64,000 bases of DNA from Sipunculus nudus (Eukaryota; Annelida; Sipuncula; Golfingiida; Sipunculidae). Positions within the stretch are counted from its first letter, which is position 1; every line of letters begins with the position of its first letter. The stretch lies in contig CM049322.1 of NCBI GenBank assembly GCA_026874595.1, positions 1,225,900 to 1,289,899 on the forward strand, in the 5' to 3' direction. The notes beneath the pieces are model-generated. The model saw only the letters and a list, made by a program, of their open reading frames with translations. It was not told where the DNA came from and ran no database searches. Shown piece after piece: positions 9,601-19,800 of the stretch. Made by a program: the position numbers and the translations under genes.

Positions 9601-12600
9601 AGTCATTTGGTTCACTCACGTTAATCCACATGGAACATTCGTCAGAATGTTGTTGGCCGCCGTGCGGTCCTTTAAATGTAAAATACCACACAGGCTCCAT
9701 GAAGCGTACCGTTCCGTTATGCACACCAGCCCCATAAAAATGAACTTGCAAGTAATAAGGGACGTCTGGGTTTGTCCGACGGCCGTCCATATACCACTCA
9801 ACGGCGGACTGCAACCTTGCGCCAAGTCCTTTATTGAAACGCAACTTTACCTGTCCGCATTCCCCCCTCAGGCGACTGATCACCCTCCTGAATATCAGTA
9901 CCAACGCCACAGGGTTCATGTGCGAAAAAGCCCTCATAAGTGGATCGGTCACACCGGGCACTGTACAGCTGTCGCGAACTGTCAACCATCCGGCGTAAAG
10001 CGCGATCTGCTGAGATAATGTATCATGCACGTCCGGACAAATTGAAACGTTAGCGCACCATGTTAGAATGACGTTTATGTCATCCACCTGGTCAAACATT
10101 CTGCTCAGCATGGGGAGGCTAACTGAGGTCAGCACTCGGAAGATTTTGTCCTCGATCCCGCACTTGTACGTCCCCGTGCTCGCCGGGTCCATCTGCCGTT
10201 CTGAAAACACCTGTCCGTAATTGTGCATGTGAGATAACAGCATTACGGCCACGGATCGCCTCCTGCCTTCCTCTGTTGCAGGTACAGCCGGTTCCCAATG
10301 GCAGATGAGTCGCATGCAGGTGTGTTCAGGTGTTAAGGCTTGCATTTCTGCAGACGTGGTTTGGTCTTCCGGGGCAGGATTAGCATCATAAAACTGGTTC
10401 AGTACGCTTCGTAAATTCACTGCTGCGGTCACGGTCTCTCCGGGAATGGCACTCATTTCACTTTCGGCGGTTTGCGCACCTTCCTCTGTACCAGGTAGTT
10501 TTTCCAGCGCTTTCAAGGAACGGGCGTGGATAAGCCACTCGTTGAACATGCACGTGACGCTTGACAAAATGAAATGTACAGGCACGGTTACTCTGTCCAG
10601 CGTGTCATTGGGACCGTTATCGTTGTCAATGAACAAGATGTCCAGCCAATCTGTCAGCTCCACTGAAGAACCGGGCTCCCTGCTATACGATACAAGGTCT
10701 GGCCGTGGCATGTCCAGTTCTATGACCGTGCCTCCCACTAATGTATCGTAGAACATGTTCCTTGGTTTGATTTCTGTGTAGCGGTTATGCCATCTGTGAT
10801 CACGGGCTGACATGTAATGGGTCACCAAGCGTATCCAAAAAACTTCGTCAACGCGACGGTGGTGTAGGTACAGAAACATGGACGCCGGGGCTCCAGCGGC
10901 TGTTCTCCATATTGGTTCATAGCAATCCTCAAATGGCCTGGTCACTGCTGGTCCGGTATGTGGATCACATAGGTCTTTTGCAGCCATGGTTTTTTGAGGT
11001 TTTCATCGGTGGGGGGCTTTCCCGAACGGGTTTTTACTAAGGGATCCCCCAACGGGTGACGGGTCACCACCGCATGAAATGAACTATATGTTATTTGCGG
11101 TGGTGGTAGCTGATTCAGTAATGTCAACTAAACGGTAAAACGTAACGAGTATGTCTCGCAGACGTTTCCGCTGAAGTAGTCCAAATATGGATAGGGTACC
11201 TTTGGAGGAATGTATGCCACTAGATGTCAGGAGGCAGCTTGAACTGCAACGGGGCGCGGGTTTTCTTCGGCTAGACAAGAAACGGTCGCCCACCGTCCCT
11301 GATGTGGCTGAAACGCTCAATAACGTGGACGGAAAGATTCTATCCAGTGTGTTGTTACCTTCGTTGAGCTTACACAGCGACGAAAGTATCTGCACTTTTT
11401 TATTTGGAAGTCCTGGAATCCCTGACGCTTTGCATGCAGACCAGGAATGCCTGCGTTTGTACAACTACATCTGCATCCGTTTGGCGGCTGTATATTTCGT
11501 GAGACGATTTCTAATGTCAAAAGAGGTCCCGCATAGCCATACATTCATGATCAGTTGTACGAGGTTTTCGTGTTTGATCGAAGGTTTACGCGACCTGTAC
11601 TACCTGAAATATTCCGAGGTACAGCGGTTGGTGGATGCAATCGATAAGGCGAATGAAGATATGCGAGCTGCGAGAGGAGAGGTCGACGTATGCATTGTAA
11701 CAATGCGCGACCGTTGGATGGTGTCTGCATACGCTGCTTTCGGGTGTTTCATGAGGCTGGTGGCAGAAGCGTGCCGTTTCCATTGCAAACCCACACCTGT
11801 GTCACTCGGCCATTCCAACACGGCGCGCCGTGTCCTGAACAGCTGTGAAGACTCAGCTTTCATGTTGTCTGAAGACGGAACTACTGTCCTGAGTCACCTG
11901 CTTTTGCATGTTCCCCATTTGACACTAAATGAGCTAGCTGTGTGACGCCTTCAGGTAAGCTTAAACGGTTTTCACGTAGCTTCCACGGTGACAGTTGACA
12001 AAATGGAAACAGGGGACTTAGAGTAACTGTGGATTATAGACACAGGCGGCTTCATAAACGCTGGTGATGTGGTATGCAGGGCTTGGGTAGCATCGGCGTA
12101 AAATACCTGTATTTTGGACACTTGGATACATTCATACCGGTCACTGGGTCATAAGCAGTGTACGTGATGTGGTTACACCCGCCGCCTTCGACGTCCTGCG
12201 TGGTGACCTGTCCAGCCACACCTGCTGTAAGCTGGCTAGACGTTGACGCCGGATGGTCGTAGATCCACATGGCATTCCTTTGTTTGCCCCGGTTCATGTC
12301 TGATACTGCATGTCTCATATGTGTGGCGAGGTATTTTTTCAATTCATCGATTGTCCGGGATCCCCTGGTCGAGTCCTTTTCCGACGAAGTGAGAGATTCC
12401 ACTGCAGAGCACCATGCGCGGGAGCATTCACCGTACGACGGACGAAGGTTGGGTGACAGCCGAGACAGGGCCTTGTAACACTCGTATTTCACATGTTTCG
12501 TGTCGTCTTGGGATGGGTGTGACACTTTGCTTGACACGTAATCGTGCAGAAGCGCGTCAGTCTCGGTGTATCGACTGAACAGGAGCTGATCAACAAGTGA

Positions 12601-14918
12601 AAAGTTGTACACCGTGACGGGTCGGGCTATTACCGCCATAACGAATTCCGGACGTGGCTCTACCCTTAGGAGTTCGTCACGGTCGGCTGACTGTTGTTTT
12701 TCCCACGTGTACGTCGCCATGTGGTCTTGTTGGAAAACATGGGTCGCACATGTTTGGCCGTTCCCGTCACCTGTAGATATGACCGGTGCGTCATTCTCTG
12801 TCCCGTGCCGGGGAAACTCGTCCTCACGCGGACACGTTTCATATATCTTGGCTCCGCTCGGCATCCCTGATGCCACACACACCATATCACCGTCTGCCGT
12901 CATCTCCACGCCAGGGCAAGGGTCGCTACCGCTGTCCGGGTGCTGGTCCCCTGTTTTGAAACAGGCATGGAGGCGTCCGTGCGTGATGCAGTGGAACAAA
13001 GCCGGGGGAGACCTTGTTTTGGCAACGGTGTTTAACAAAAAAACGTAGTGGTCTGGCGGACGTCTGAAACGGCATCGCGAAGCGTTCGTTGAGTAACACG
13101 GATTGTACCTCTGGGGTCTCCCTTTACTCTTACCTTTTGCTTTCATGAGTGGGGTACCCTGTCATATATGTTGCCATAAAATACCTAAAATGTGTATGAT
13201 CATTTATGTTCTCAGCTGATTGGCACCCCAGAGGTGCGATAGGTTTTTGTTGTCAGATGCGGTCACTGTGAGTGGTGCATATATCGTAGTAAGCAGACAT
13301 CACAAGGGAGGATAACGCTTTTAAGACGATGTCACATCTTCTCGTATCACACGTTCCCTCATCCCGAACATGCTCGTGTACCATAAAGCAGTTCTCGTGT
13401 AACCGGTCTATTATCTGTTGTGGCGTGCTCACGAGCAGTGCTTGTTCCCAGCTACTCACCAAGTCCTCTAACTCGTCTAAAGTGTGTTCGGTGCCTTGAG
13501 CCATCCACCCTCCCTTTTGAATATGTGTCTGATGAATCTGCGCACTCACGTGCTTTTATATTGTTGTGTCGCCACCATGGCCTTTTTTTATAATCAGTGA
13601 CGTGTTCTTTCCTCGTTCGTTTCAGGCTGGCAGGGGTCACACGTACGACATCGTGTATGTTGACGAAGCTGGATTTGTGAAAACGTTGACACACCTGTTG
13701 CCTTATGTGAACCGCAGAGGGACCAAGTTGGTGCTCACATCTTCGATGAACACGTCGGCTGAGAATACATGCGCCTTACTGAAGTTGGAACGGACAGGGG
13801 TTGCTTACTACCGCGTGTGCTTCAGCTGTCCTGCAGACGTTCCACGCGTTGCCGAGTCGCCGGAAGCCATAGCGTGTCACCACTACGTCATGTCACTGCC
13901 GCCTCACATCACGACGGACGTTGTACAAAAGACGGTTATGAACACGTTGGAACCTCACAGCTACGAAACAGAAAATATGGGCGTTAGTCTGGGGCGCGGC
14001 GACGGGCAGCCGGATGGGCAGAATTCGGGGGATGAGGTTGGGCTTTTTTCACGATCTGTCCTGCAAGAAATGAAAGACGGTTTGAATGACTTGGATACAT
14101 TCAACAATGTCGATTGTTTGGGTGATACATTGTTTGTGTACGTGGACCCAGCTTACACCACCAACGTGTCGGTGTCTGCTTCAGGAATAGCTTGCGTGTG
14201 TCGTTACACACCTGGCGCTCCGCCGTCCGGTCGTGTTTCCCGCAGGGTCCCCTCAAACAAAACCAGGCGCATGGCGGTCGTCCTCGGATTGGACGAGGTG
14301 CGTTTGATAGAACACAGCGTACCAGCGGAAGTTTTCATTGGGCTGGCGGTTTTGCGCCTGCTGCAGCGTGTTGTGAATATGCACGCGTGCCCGCTGACAT
14401 ACTCGTCCCGTTTCAAGACTGCTGTTGTCGCTGTGGAAAGCAATAGCAACGAACACCTGGGGGTGCAGATTTGTCATTTCATACACAACGCCGCCAAAAA
14501 AATGGCCGGGCCGGTTCGGTCGCTGTCGTTTCAATTCACCCACAGGAGGAGGACAGAGAAGGATGCCAAGACGGTTGGGCTCCAATCCGTGCGGGATTTC
14601 GGGACAGCCGAGGTTGCGGGTTTCTTCCTGGACAAACAGAAAAAAACTTTAGTGTCCCTCTTTCAAAGTGCATTCAACAGTCGCATCGTGCGTTTGTCAA
14701 TGAGCCTCGCCAGCTCGGCACTTGAGCATGCCGGGTTGGACGCTAGAAATTTGATCACGGAGCAGCTGTCGAAATTCCGGCCGGACCGAAAGCCCCACGA
14801 TCATACACAGGATGACGTGGCCCTTTCCCTGATACTGGCATACAACCTGTTGCTAAACGAGAGAAACGAAAACTTTAACGTACATGAGTTGGCACCGTTG
14901 CACACGTCCATTATTTAG
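6663..14918 (+). CDS. Terminase ATPase/nuclease subunit (two exons, DNA packaging)
   Basis: Large terminase subunit that drives packaging of viral DNA into capsids: join(6663..7814,13626..14918), about 814 aa. Exon 1 ends at a GTAAGT donor (7815). Exon 2 begins after a T-rich CAG acceptor (13625). Both are phase 0. Walker A is VPRRMGKT at residues 284-291, the variant typical of herpesvirus pUL15 and tailed-phage terminases. Walker B is VYVDEA with D397/E398 just after the junction, followed by the LTSS coupling motif near residue 422. The C-terminal RNase H-like nuclease shows VDPAYT (D558), VAVES (E655) and HTQDDVA (D780/D781). Splitting of this gene around nested genes is classical for herpesviruses (HSV UL15); OsHV-1 ORF109 is the malacoherpesvirus counterpart. 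AATAAA follows at 14941. This is the strongest evidence for the viral nature of the window. Confidence 0.93.
8064..9326 (-). CDS. Hypothetical protein nested in the terminase intron (420 aa)
   Basis: Long minus-strand frame; ATG at 9326 (MVDVIDKF), since the 11-residue longer frame begins with GTG. No signal peptide or TM segment. It is Cys-rich, with a C-terminal CASCG motif that could bind zinc together with other cysteines. I do not recognise the family. In HSV the genes nested in the terminase intron (UL16, UL17) are tegument/capsid-packaging proteins, so a virion role is a positional guess only. Confidence 0.75.
   Translation of the reverse strand: MVDVIDKFSRPSFSAPGDVFLVTDVSGDTRICRPRSQTVNVFYGLNCKTGASSLCVVNKTHIYILSDLQGNADEHSIVPVRIELNGRAHVMPARGYHQICRFWLCAPYRTGNRVTLPENTVGSILGITDRECITWLQSRTLANSHVVHPSWLFVHGRGKEKYAGFAEIDNIPVYTNNTNPSDVTDIMARTGPQLFYQASCKSFWTYFCDNGAATGAVPAVPPALVKHSLFTSCMGEQSEDETYSHNGWGGPQAAVQCLCASLQAGWRGPTETPVEAGNPNRFVRVSCVSQHKNSAMSGWLGNLCNRVTAGRRAAPGSTYTRVSRQIADAEKDMSKHGIDRMLEERSTTCKFKLQTAVPELSDPNTPSQSEQNRRAGSVCIDLPQNIWELKQLDDEYVLYMCASCGLWRDLLKGRTNYFTM
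9416..10987 (-). CDS. Hypothetical protein nested in the terminase intron (523 aa)
   Basis: Intact 523-aa frame from an ATG in strong context (ACCATGG at 10987). Predicted soluble, with many Trp, Cys and His residues and no signal peptide or TM segment. Residues ~160-220 are acidic and Glu/Ala/Thr-rich, probably a flexible linker between two folded halves. Starts only 90 bases upstream of the preceding nested gene's start, same strand. Family not recognised. As a neighbour of the packaging ATPase it may be a capsid, tegument or packaging factor; this rests on position alone. Confidence 0.78.
   Translation of the reverse strand: MAAKDLCDPHTGPAVTRPFEDCYEPIWRTAAGAPASMFLYLHHRRVDEVFWIRLVTHYMSARDHRWHNRYTEIKPRNMFYDTLVGGTVIELDMPRPDLVSYSREPGSSVELTDWLDILFIDNDNGPNDTLDRVTVPVHFILSSVTCMFNEWLIHARSLKALEKLPGTEEGAQTAESEMSAIPGETVTAAVNLRSVLNQFYDANPAPEDQTTSAEMQALTPEHTCMRLICHWEPAVPATEEGRRRSVAVMLLSHMHNYGQVFSERQMDPASTGTYKCGIEDKIFRVLTSVSLPMLSRMFDQVDDINVILTWCANVSICPDVHDTLSQQIALYAGWLTVRDSCTVPGVTDPLMRAFSHMNPVALVLIFRRVISRLRGECGQVKLRFNKGLGARLQSAVEWYMDGRRTNPDVPYYLQVHFYGAGVHNGTVRFMEPVWYFTFKGPHGGQQHSDECSMWINVSEPNDLVFLCPNKHSRLTRHYVPGGIPVEWRYPGMMEELLQRLSYPLDLLIEFIGFTLVEPIPVLY
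11187..11945 (+). CDS. Hypothetical protein nested in the terminase intron (252 aa, sense strand)
   Basis: 252-aa frame starting MDRVPLEECM, the only plus-strand gene in the intron. It appears largely alpha-helical, with several hydrophobic helices around residues 90-130 but no clear TM segment, and has conserved-looking Cys/His residues without zinc-finger spacing. Divergently placed from the 523-aa gene (about 200 bases between starts). Function not recognised. Confidence 0.7.
   Translation: MDRVPLEECMPLDVRRQLELQRGAGFLRLDKKRSPTVPDVAETLNNVDGKILSSVLLPSLSLHSDESICTFLFGSPGIPDALHADQECLRLYNYICIRLAAVYFVRRFLMSKEVPHSHTFMISCTRFSCLIEGLRDLYYLKYSEVQRLVDAIDKANEDMRAARGEVDVCIVTMRDRWMVSAYAAFGCFMRLVAEACRFHCKPTPVSLGHSNTARRVLNSCEDSAFMLSEDGTTVLSHLLLHVPHLTLNELAV
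12052..13146 (-). CDS. Hypothetical basic-N-terminus protein nested in the terminase intron (364 aa)
   Basis: 364 aa from the ATG at 13146. The first ~30 residues are strongly basic (MKAKGKSKGRPQRYNP followed by RCRFRRPP), consistent with a nuclear localisation or nucleic-acid-binding tail. The middle is acidic and polar; residues ~200-290 look helical. No TM segment. Convergent with the 252-aa gene, about 106 bases between stops. Family not recognised. Confidence 0.75.
   Translation of the reverse strand: MKAKGKSKGRPQRYNPCYSTNASRCRFRRPPDHYVFLLNTVAKTRSPPALFHCITHGRLHACFKTGDQHPDSGSDPCPGVEMTADGDMVCVASGMPSGAKIYETCPREDEFPRHGTENDAPVISTGDGNGQTCATHVFQQDHMATYTWEKQQSADRDELLRVEPRPEFVMAVIARPVTVYNFSLVDQLLFSRYTETDALLHDYVSSKVSHPSQDDTKHVKYECYKALSRLSPNLRPSYGECSRAWCSAVESLTSSEKDSTRGSRTIDELKKYLATHMRHAVSDMNRGKQRNAMWIYDHPASTSSQLTAGVAGQVTTQDVEGGGCNHITYTAYDPVTGMNVSKCPKYRYFTPMLPKPCIPHHQRL
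13253..13504 (-). CDS. Small helical protein nested in the terminase intron (83 aa)
   Basis: 83-aa frame starting MAQGTEHTL. The ATG at 13504 is chosen because a minus-strand TATAAAA lies at 13554-13560, about 50 bases upstream, and the longer frame begins with GTG within the presumed leader. Sequence is helix-prone with an acidic start and four Cys. Size would suit a small capsid-associated protein, but no motif supports this. It lies immediately before terminase exon 2. Confidence 0.65.
   Translation of the reverse strand: MAQGTEHTLDELEDLVSSWEQALLVSTPQQIIDRLHENCFMVHEHVRDEGTCDTRRCDIVLKALSSLVMSAYYDICTTHSDRI
13554..13560 (-). promoter_or_regulatory. TATA box of the 83-aa gene
   Basis: TATAAAA on the minus strand, about 50 bases upstream of the ATG at 13504, inside the 3' end of the terminase intron. 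Confidence 0.55.
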
Positions 14919-14940
14919 GATGCACGATGTTTTCCCCTTA

Positions 14941-14946
14941 AATAAA
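14941..14946 (+). terminator. Poly(A) signal of the terminase gene
   Basis: AATAAA about 20 bases after the terminase stop codon. Confidence 0.6.
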
Positions 14947-15011
14947 AGGGGCACATGTCCTAAAATGGTACGCACTGCGTGTTATGTTCGGAAAATCTGA
15001 CACGTGCCCGT

Positions 15012-15311
15012 ATGTATCAACAGACTGCCGATGGGTCGGGTAATGATGCGTCACGCGCGACTCAGCAGCAGTCATCGCCCGCAACCGATCTGGTGTACTT
15101 CCAGACCGTGACACCGAGAGAGCTACTGGACACATTTCCACGGACAAAGGATAATCGACCTTGCACCTCACTGTCTGCTCTCCAACATTTTGTTGTGACC
15201 GGGGTCAGGGCATCTGCCATTCAGAGCGCAAGAGACGGACACTTTTGTGAAGTACACTCCAAAGCTGTGACCAACAATCTACGTCTGCTTCGGGACTGCA
15301 CCAGCATTTGA
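15012..15311 (+). CDS. Small hypothetical protein (99 aa)
   Basis: Frame from ATG 15012 (MYQQTADG); the 11-codon longer version begins with GTG. The N-terminal third is polar and disordered (Gln/Ser/Ala), the rest probably folded with a few Cys and His. It ends 13 bases before the ATG of the next gene, so the two are probably expressed from overlapping transcripts. No family recognised. Confidence 0.55.
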   Translation: MYQQTADGSGNDASRATQQQSSPATDLVYFQTVTPRELLDTFPRTKDNRPCTSLSALQHFVVTGVRASAIQSARDGHFCEVHSKAVTNNLRLLRDCTSI

Positions 15312-15324
15312 GGTCAGGGAAGGC

Positions 15325-16506
15325 ATGTTTGAGGATCACGCTGCAGGGAAGGGAAGTGAACGGCCGCCCGCACTTCGGGACGTCGTGCAGGCTCACGTGC
15401 AATATGAAAACCCCAAACATTCTTTGGATTTCAGGTTATTGGGGGAACATGTATGTCCGTCTGTTTCTGATCCCAATACACCCGCCTGCGTCAACATCGG
15501 CAGCTGCGCAGGTATCAAACGGGTTAGCCTATCTTCGCTGTACAAAGTATTACGGGTGCTGGACGGGTCGGGGACATGGTATCTGAAATTAATGAGTCAG
15601 GCTGCTGGTGGACTCGTGTCCATCGTGAGACGCCCCGGGTCGGAAACAGAGCCAGACTGCGACATGACGTATCACAAGGTGAATACCGAGTACATCCAGC
15701 CGCTGGGTGAAACCAGCGCGGGTGAGATGCCTTGCATGGTCCCCTTACACAGTTTCCTGCGGCATCCGCGCGTCACTCACAGCGACGTCGTTGATGACAA
15801 CGAAGACAGTTCCAGTGACTCTGATTGCTCTGTATACTGCACAGATTCCGAAACAGAAAGTGAAAGTGTCGAGGAAGACGCCATATGTTTGGAACGGGTA
15901 TCGCAGGACGTGCAGACTACAGCCGGGCCAGTATATCCTCTGCGTCTTGTGAATTACAAGAAGCGCATGCAGGCGGGATCAGCCGTGAAATACGACGGTA
16001 GTCTGGTGAACCGTTCAAGGAACATTTTACAGGAAGAAGACAGGGCAGTCGCCGAATTTTGGTCCCGTAATGCTGATTCGAAATGCCAGGAAAGGACAGG
16101 ACTGTACGGACGATCTAAGACCACCTTGCACAGCCTGCTGGCGGCGTCCGATCCGAACCTGCCTTTCAGGAAACTGTGGATGCGCTTTAGGAGAACGCAC
16201 ATATGGCCTCGGTTCTCCAGCAGCCTCGTTTGTAATGTGGTGCGTGTACTTACGTGGTTTCTGACGAGTGTCTCGAGTCTGGTTCTGCTGGTTTTTTTGT
16301 GCCACGTTCGCCGACTGTATGCATGTAAGGTGTACTTAGTATTTTCGTGTATTTGTACAGCTTTGTTTTTTATGTGCTTATACGTTTGTGGTGGCCACAG
16401 GTCTATAGACGCGATCTCGTGGTTGCGCCTCCATGTCATCCCGGGAAACTTCACGAGAGACATATACGATGCAGCAACGTTCCTGAAAAGAGTTGTATTG
16501 CATTGA
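15325..16506 (+). CDS. Membrane protein with two C-terminal TM segments (393 aa)
   Basis: 393-aa protein without a signal peptide. A Ser/Asp/Glu-rich acidic segment lies at about residues 155-190 and resembles a casein-kinase target cluster seen in herpesvirus tegument and egress proteins. Two hydrophobic segments, about residues 305-326 and 336-355, are separated by a short basic Cys-containing loop and followed by a ~38-residue tail, giving a hairpin membrane anchor. A poly(A) signal lies at 16577-16582. It could act in nuclear egress or the envelope, but no family motif is visible and this is only a suggestion. Confidence 0.8.
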   Translation: MFEDHAAGKGSERPPALRDVVQAHVQYENPKHSLDFRLLGEHVCPSVSDPNTPACVNIGSCAGIKRVSLSSLYKVLRVLDGSGTWYLKLMSQAAGGLVSIVRRPGSETEPDCDMTYHKVNTEYIQPLGETSAGEMPCMVPLHSFLRHPRVTHSDVVDDNEDSSSDSDCSVYCTDSETESESVEEDAICLERVSQDVQTTAGPVYPLRLVNYKKRMQAGSAVKYDGSLVNRSRNILQEEDRAVAEFWSRNADSKCQERTGLYGRSKTTLHSLLAASDPNLPFRKLWMRFRRTHIWPRFSSSLVCNVVRVLTWFLTSVSSLVLLVFLCHVRRLYACKVYLVFSCICTALFFMCLYVCGGHRSIDAISWLRLHVIPGNFTRDIYDAATFLKRVVLH

Positions 16507-16686
16507 CAAGGCATGAAAAACATCTTTCTCTCGCTCTATATATATATGAGCAATGTACATGGTGGATTGTAAATGCAATAAAAAATATGGCACGCTGTTG
16601 TTTGTTTTTATTCGAAAAAGGTGTGTGGTATAGCATTATTGTGTGTGATGGATGTGTCATTCATAGCAGTCTTCTTACGCCAGATA

Positions 16687-16706
16687 GATCACGTGATCAC
16701 GTGATC
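16687..16706. promoter_or_regulatory. 20-bp perfect palindrome with two E-boxes upstream of a TATA box
   Basis: Perfect palindrome made of two overlapping ATCACGTGAT units (two CACGTG E-boxes 10 bp apart), 25 bases upstream of TATAAAAA at 16731. Similar CACGTG palindromes precede other TATA boxes in this window (about 25049, 26755 and 52789). Confidence 0.65.
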
Positions 16707-16730
16707 ATGATTCAGTAGCAGATTAGGATG

Positions 16731-16738
16731 TATAAAAA
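16731..16738 (+). promoter_or_regulatory. TATA box of the 1230-aa gene
   Basis: TATAAAAA 84 bases upstream of the ATG at 16815; transcription would start near 16760. Confidence 0.6.
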
Positions 16739-16814
16739 AACAGACACGCACCGATGTTAGCCAGTGTGTTGCATATCATAATTGCAGTTACAGGCTGTGG
16801 AGAGAGGAAGCGGG

Positions 16815-19800
16815 ATGGAGGACCTGTGCCAGGTTTCTGCCAGGATCGACACACCTTGCATCCTTGATGAATGGGTCCCAGTACACAAGGTGAGGGATTA
16901 TCATGCACAATCAAAAGACGGTTGGGATCACCGTCGTCTCCTTCAGATATTCGGTCACCTGTTTGCGCGCAGTTTCCCGTTCCCACCCTCCACTCACGCT
17001 GACTACAAGAGAGAAGTTGAACTGGTCGACAGCGTTGTAAAGGCTTGCGGGACCCGGTGGTGCGTTTCACAGCCCGTGCCGGATGTGGACGGTGTCCGTA
17101 TGACAAAAGTGGCTGTCTTGCTGGCCCGTTTCTGCACACCGGGTGCCGATGATATATCAGAACATTTACGTCACCGTTTCATCGTGGCACTGGAACATGC
17201 CGCGACACGGATGGTCGAAGGGGCGGGTGTTGTGCATGTCAGGGTGATATGTCCATATCAGGACTCAGCAAAAGAAGAGTTGGCACGCGACGTGCTAGCT
17301 TACGACGTGACGGACACGTGGAACGGCCTGTCTGCTCGTTGTGGCAAGCAGCCCCCTGCTTGGAACGCTACACCTGAATGGAACAGAGCATCGGCCGGTT
17401 TCTGCCGTTACGCGGGAACATGTCAACCAGATCTGGACGATACTGACGGACGGGCCCCGTCAGCAAAACGCCTGTGCCTGGAAACGCGGACGTGCGTCAG
17501 GTCTCGTTTTTTTATCGTGTGGCCTTCAGGCCATGTCAGTTGTAAGCCACATTTAGATTCATGGGCGGTGTCAGGTAGCAACCCGTCCACGCGTCCAGCT
17601 GAACACTTCCACACGTTGTTCGACCGCATGCTAATGGAAGCATGCTTACCGTCTCTGAGTCGCGTGCCCGATTCAGCGCTCTTGTATCTCCTGTGCAGAC
17701 TTTTGTCCCCTGAACGTGCCATAGGTATATGCAGTCATAAGTACCCTGTATTCATACAGAACGCCCTGGCAGAAAAGGCGCGGCCGATTCCCGTTCAGAC
17801 TCTGCGCCGTACCGCAGCAGCGGGGTGGTGGGAGGCCGCAAACGTCGCCTGGATGCAATACGCTGTAGACACAGGCATGTTCGGGGAGTACAATGCCATC
17901 TTGCGTACTGAACAGATCGCAGATGCGCTTGCGCAGGCCGCAAACGAAAGAGTAACTTTTATCAAACGTGGTGAAGGTGTGTGGAATATATGTCATGCTG
18001 TGCACCACCTGTTGAACACGTGCAGAAACCTCGTGAGCCAAGTCAATCGACAGGCCAACGAGGTTTGCATCCCGTTCACGGAAGTGGACGGTTTCGTAGG
18101 CGTGCCGGGCATAAAGGCTTACAGGCACGACCTCTTCCTGAAAGCATATCGTACGTCCCAGGGCCTCTTGCGTTTCAAACCGCCCAGTTCCCACGATCCT
18201 CGGGCCCGCAGTTTCAGTGTGCCTTGGCACCACAGGTCTAGTTTAATTCCCGACGTGCTCACCCGAGGTGGTTTCCAATCAACTTCGCCGCGCAGCTGTG
18301 TGAAAGATGAGAAGACTGGACCTTCTAAAAAGAAATGGAACAAAAACAGCGACATGTTCTGGGTTTGGTTTCCGTCAGGTGCGCCAGAAACGGACCACTT
18401 CTGTCACAAAAGGACTGAAGCAGAGGGGCCGGCTGAAACCCCTTGCCCTGAATGCTGGGACATTTTGGAATGGCAGGCAGATCATGAAAAGGTCGGCCTG
18501 GAGAATGGGTCAGGGAGCGGTCAGAGACACCCGACGAGTTGTCTTCTTGGATTCGGGTGCAGGTCTGTTCAGATCAAACGGTTACTGTTACATCTTGCAG
18601 TCGGTTGCGCGGTTGCTCCGAGACGGTGTGGCCATGCACGAGATGCGACAGACGTGTCGGAGAGTCACGTCTCGTGTCCGGCCACAGCCTGGTGGAAGGC
18701 TCACTATGTCCCCGCGACCGTGTCTCTACACAGGGAATGGCGAGACGTTATGCCGTGGAAAACCAACAACTGGCAGAACGCTCATCCACAGACCGCGCAA
18801 GAGGGCACTGCAGCTTCTGCGCGCTTCGTCGGGAATTTGGAAACGCTGAACGATCTTATACGGAACCCTAATGTCCATCCTGTACCCGCTCCCTTCAATT
18901 CAGACGAAGCACTGAGTGATGTCTATCGGTCGGTGCGCCAGGCGTCAAGCATTCCAGACACAGACCAGCGACCCGATCCGGGTTTGCTGGATGTGCACGT
19001 GCTGCAGTGTCTGTCTTTTAATGACGATGCCACCCAGGTTGTCTGGCGTGCGACGGGTTCTGACGACTGCAAAATGCCTCACCCTGTTTACGGGAAGATC
19101 CCCCTGGCGTCTCCGTATATTTCTGTCTGGGGCAGTTCCAGTCAAGGGGGCGCCGTACTTGGAAGCGGTGATACGGCAGGTGCCGTACACCTTGCATGGG
19201 GAGGCACGGCTTTTGATACGAATCGCGTGTACGTCACGTTCAGCGGCCCCAGGATGACTACGTACAGTTCTGAAGGGACCGTAAAAAATCATTCCGGTGC
19301 AACATTCTCTAGAAGTGCTCAACGTAGTCAAGGGCTCATGATCCAACGGACCAACAACAACAGGGGAGGTATACAGAATCTCCTTCTATCGGAACTCCAA
19401 CGGCATGTGTGTGCCCACATTTCCGACCCGGTTGCGCAGCACCACCTGACCCGGAACGTTCCCGGTATTGTCGTCGTGAATGTTAATTTTTGTGTGGACC
19501 ACCACGGACCAACGAACGTGTCACGCATTCCAGGGAAAATGGTCAGGTACACACGTGCGGTGAAAGCAAGGAAGTTTCCAGGCGTGGCACTGTCTGTCCT
19601 GGTCCCCATTAAGTGCACCACACGTCTACGTATCAAAAATATTCACGTTACCCCTGTGGGGGGCAACACGGGCAAGACGCCGGAATGCGTGGCGGTCGAG
19701 GACGCCGACGTTGATGAAAACAGGTCAGTCACCGCGTCTTTGCCTTGCAATCTTCACAAATGCTGTTCCGCCACGTACCCGAAAGCCAGCAACCCACACA

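Larger units (their letters stand above)
7815..13625 (+). other. 5.8-kb terminase intron containing five genes
   Basis: Bounded by GTAAGT at 7815-7820 and a pyrimidine-rich CAG ending at 13625. Contains four minus-strand genes and one plus-strand gene. About 240 bases at its 5' end (7821-8063) hold no gene. The in-frame continuation of exon 1 stops after 22 further codons, so an unspliced product would lack Walker B and the nuclease. Confidence 0.85.

Noticed and set aside
13566-13625. ATG-independent N-terminal extension of terminase exon 2
   Set aside because: This 60-base segment is the pyrimidine-rich 3' end of the intron; the frame has a plausible acceptor at 13625 and no homology upstream.
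18307-18849. Plus-strand 180-codon ORF inside the 1230-aa gene
   Set aside because: Different frame within a long intact gene; basic, low-quality composition typical of a shadow.
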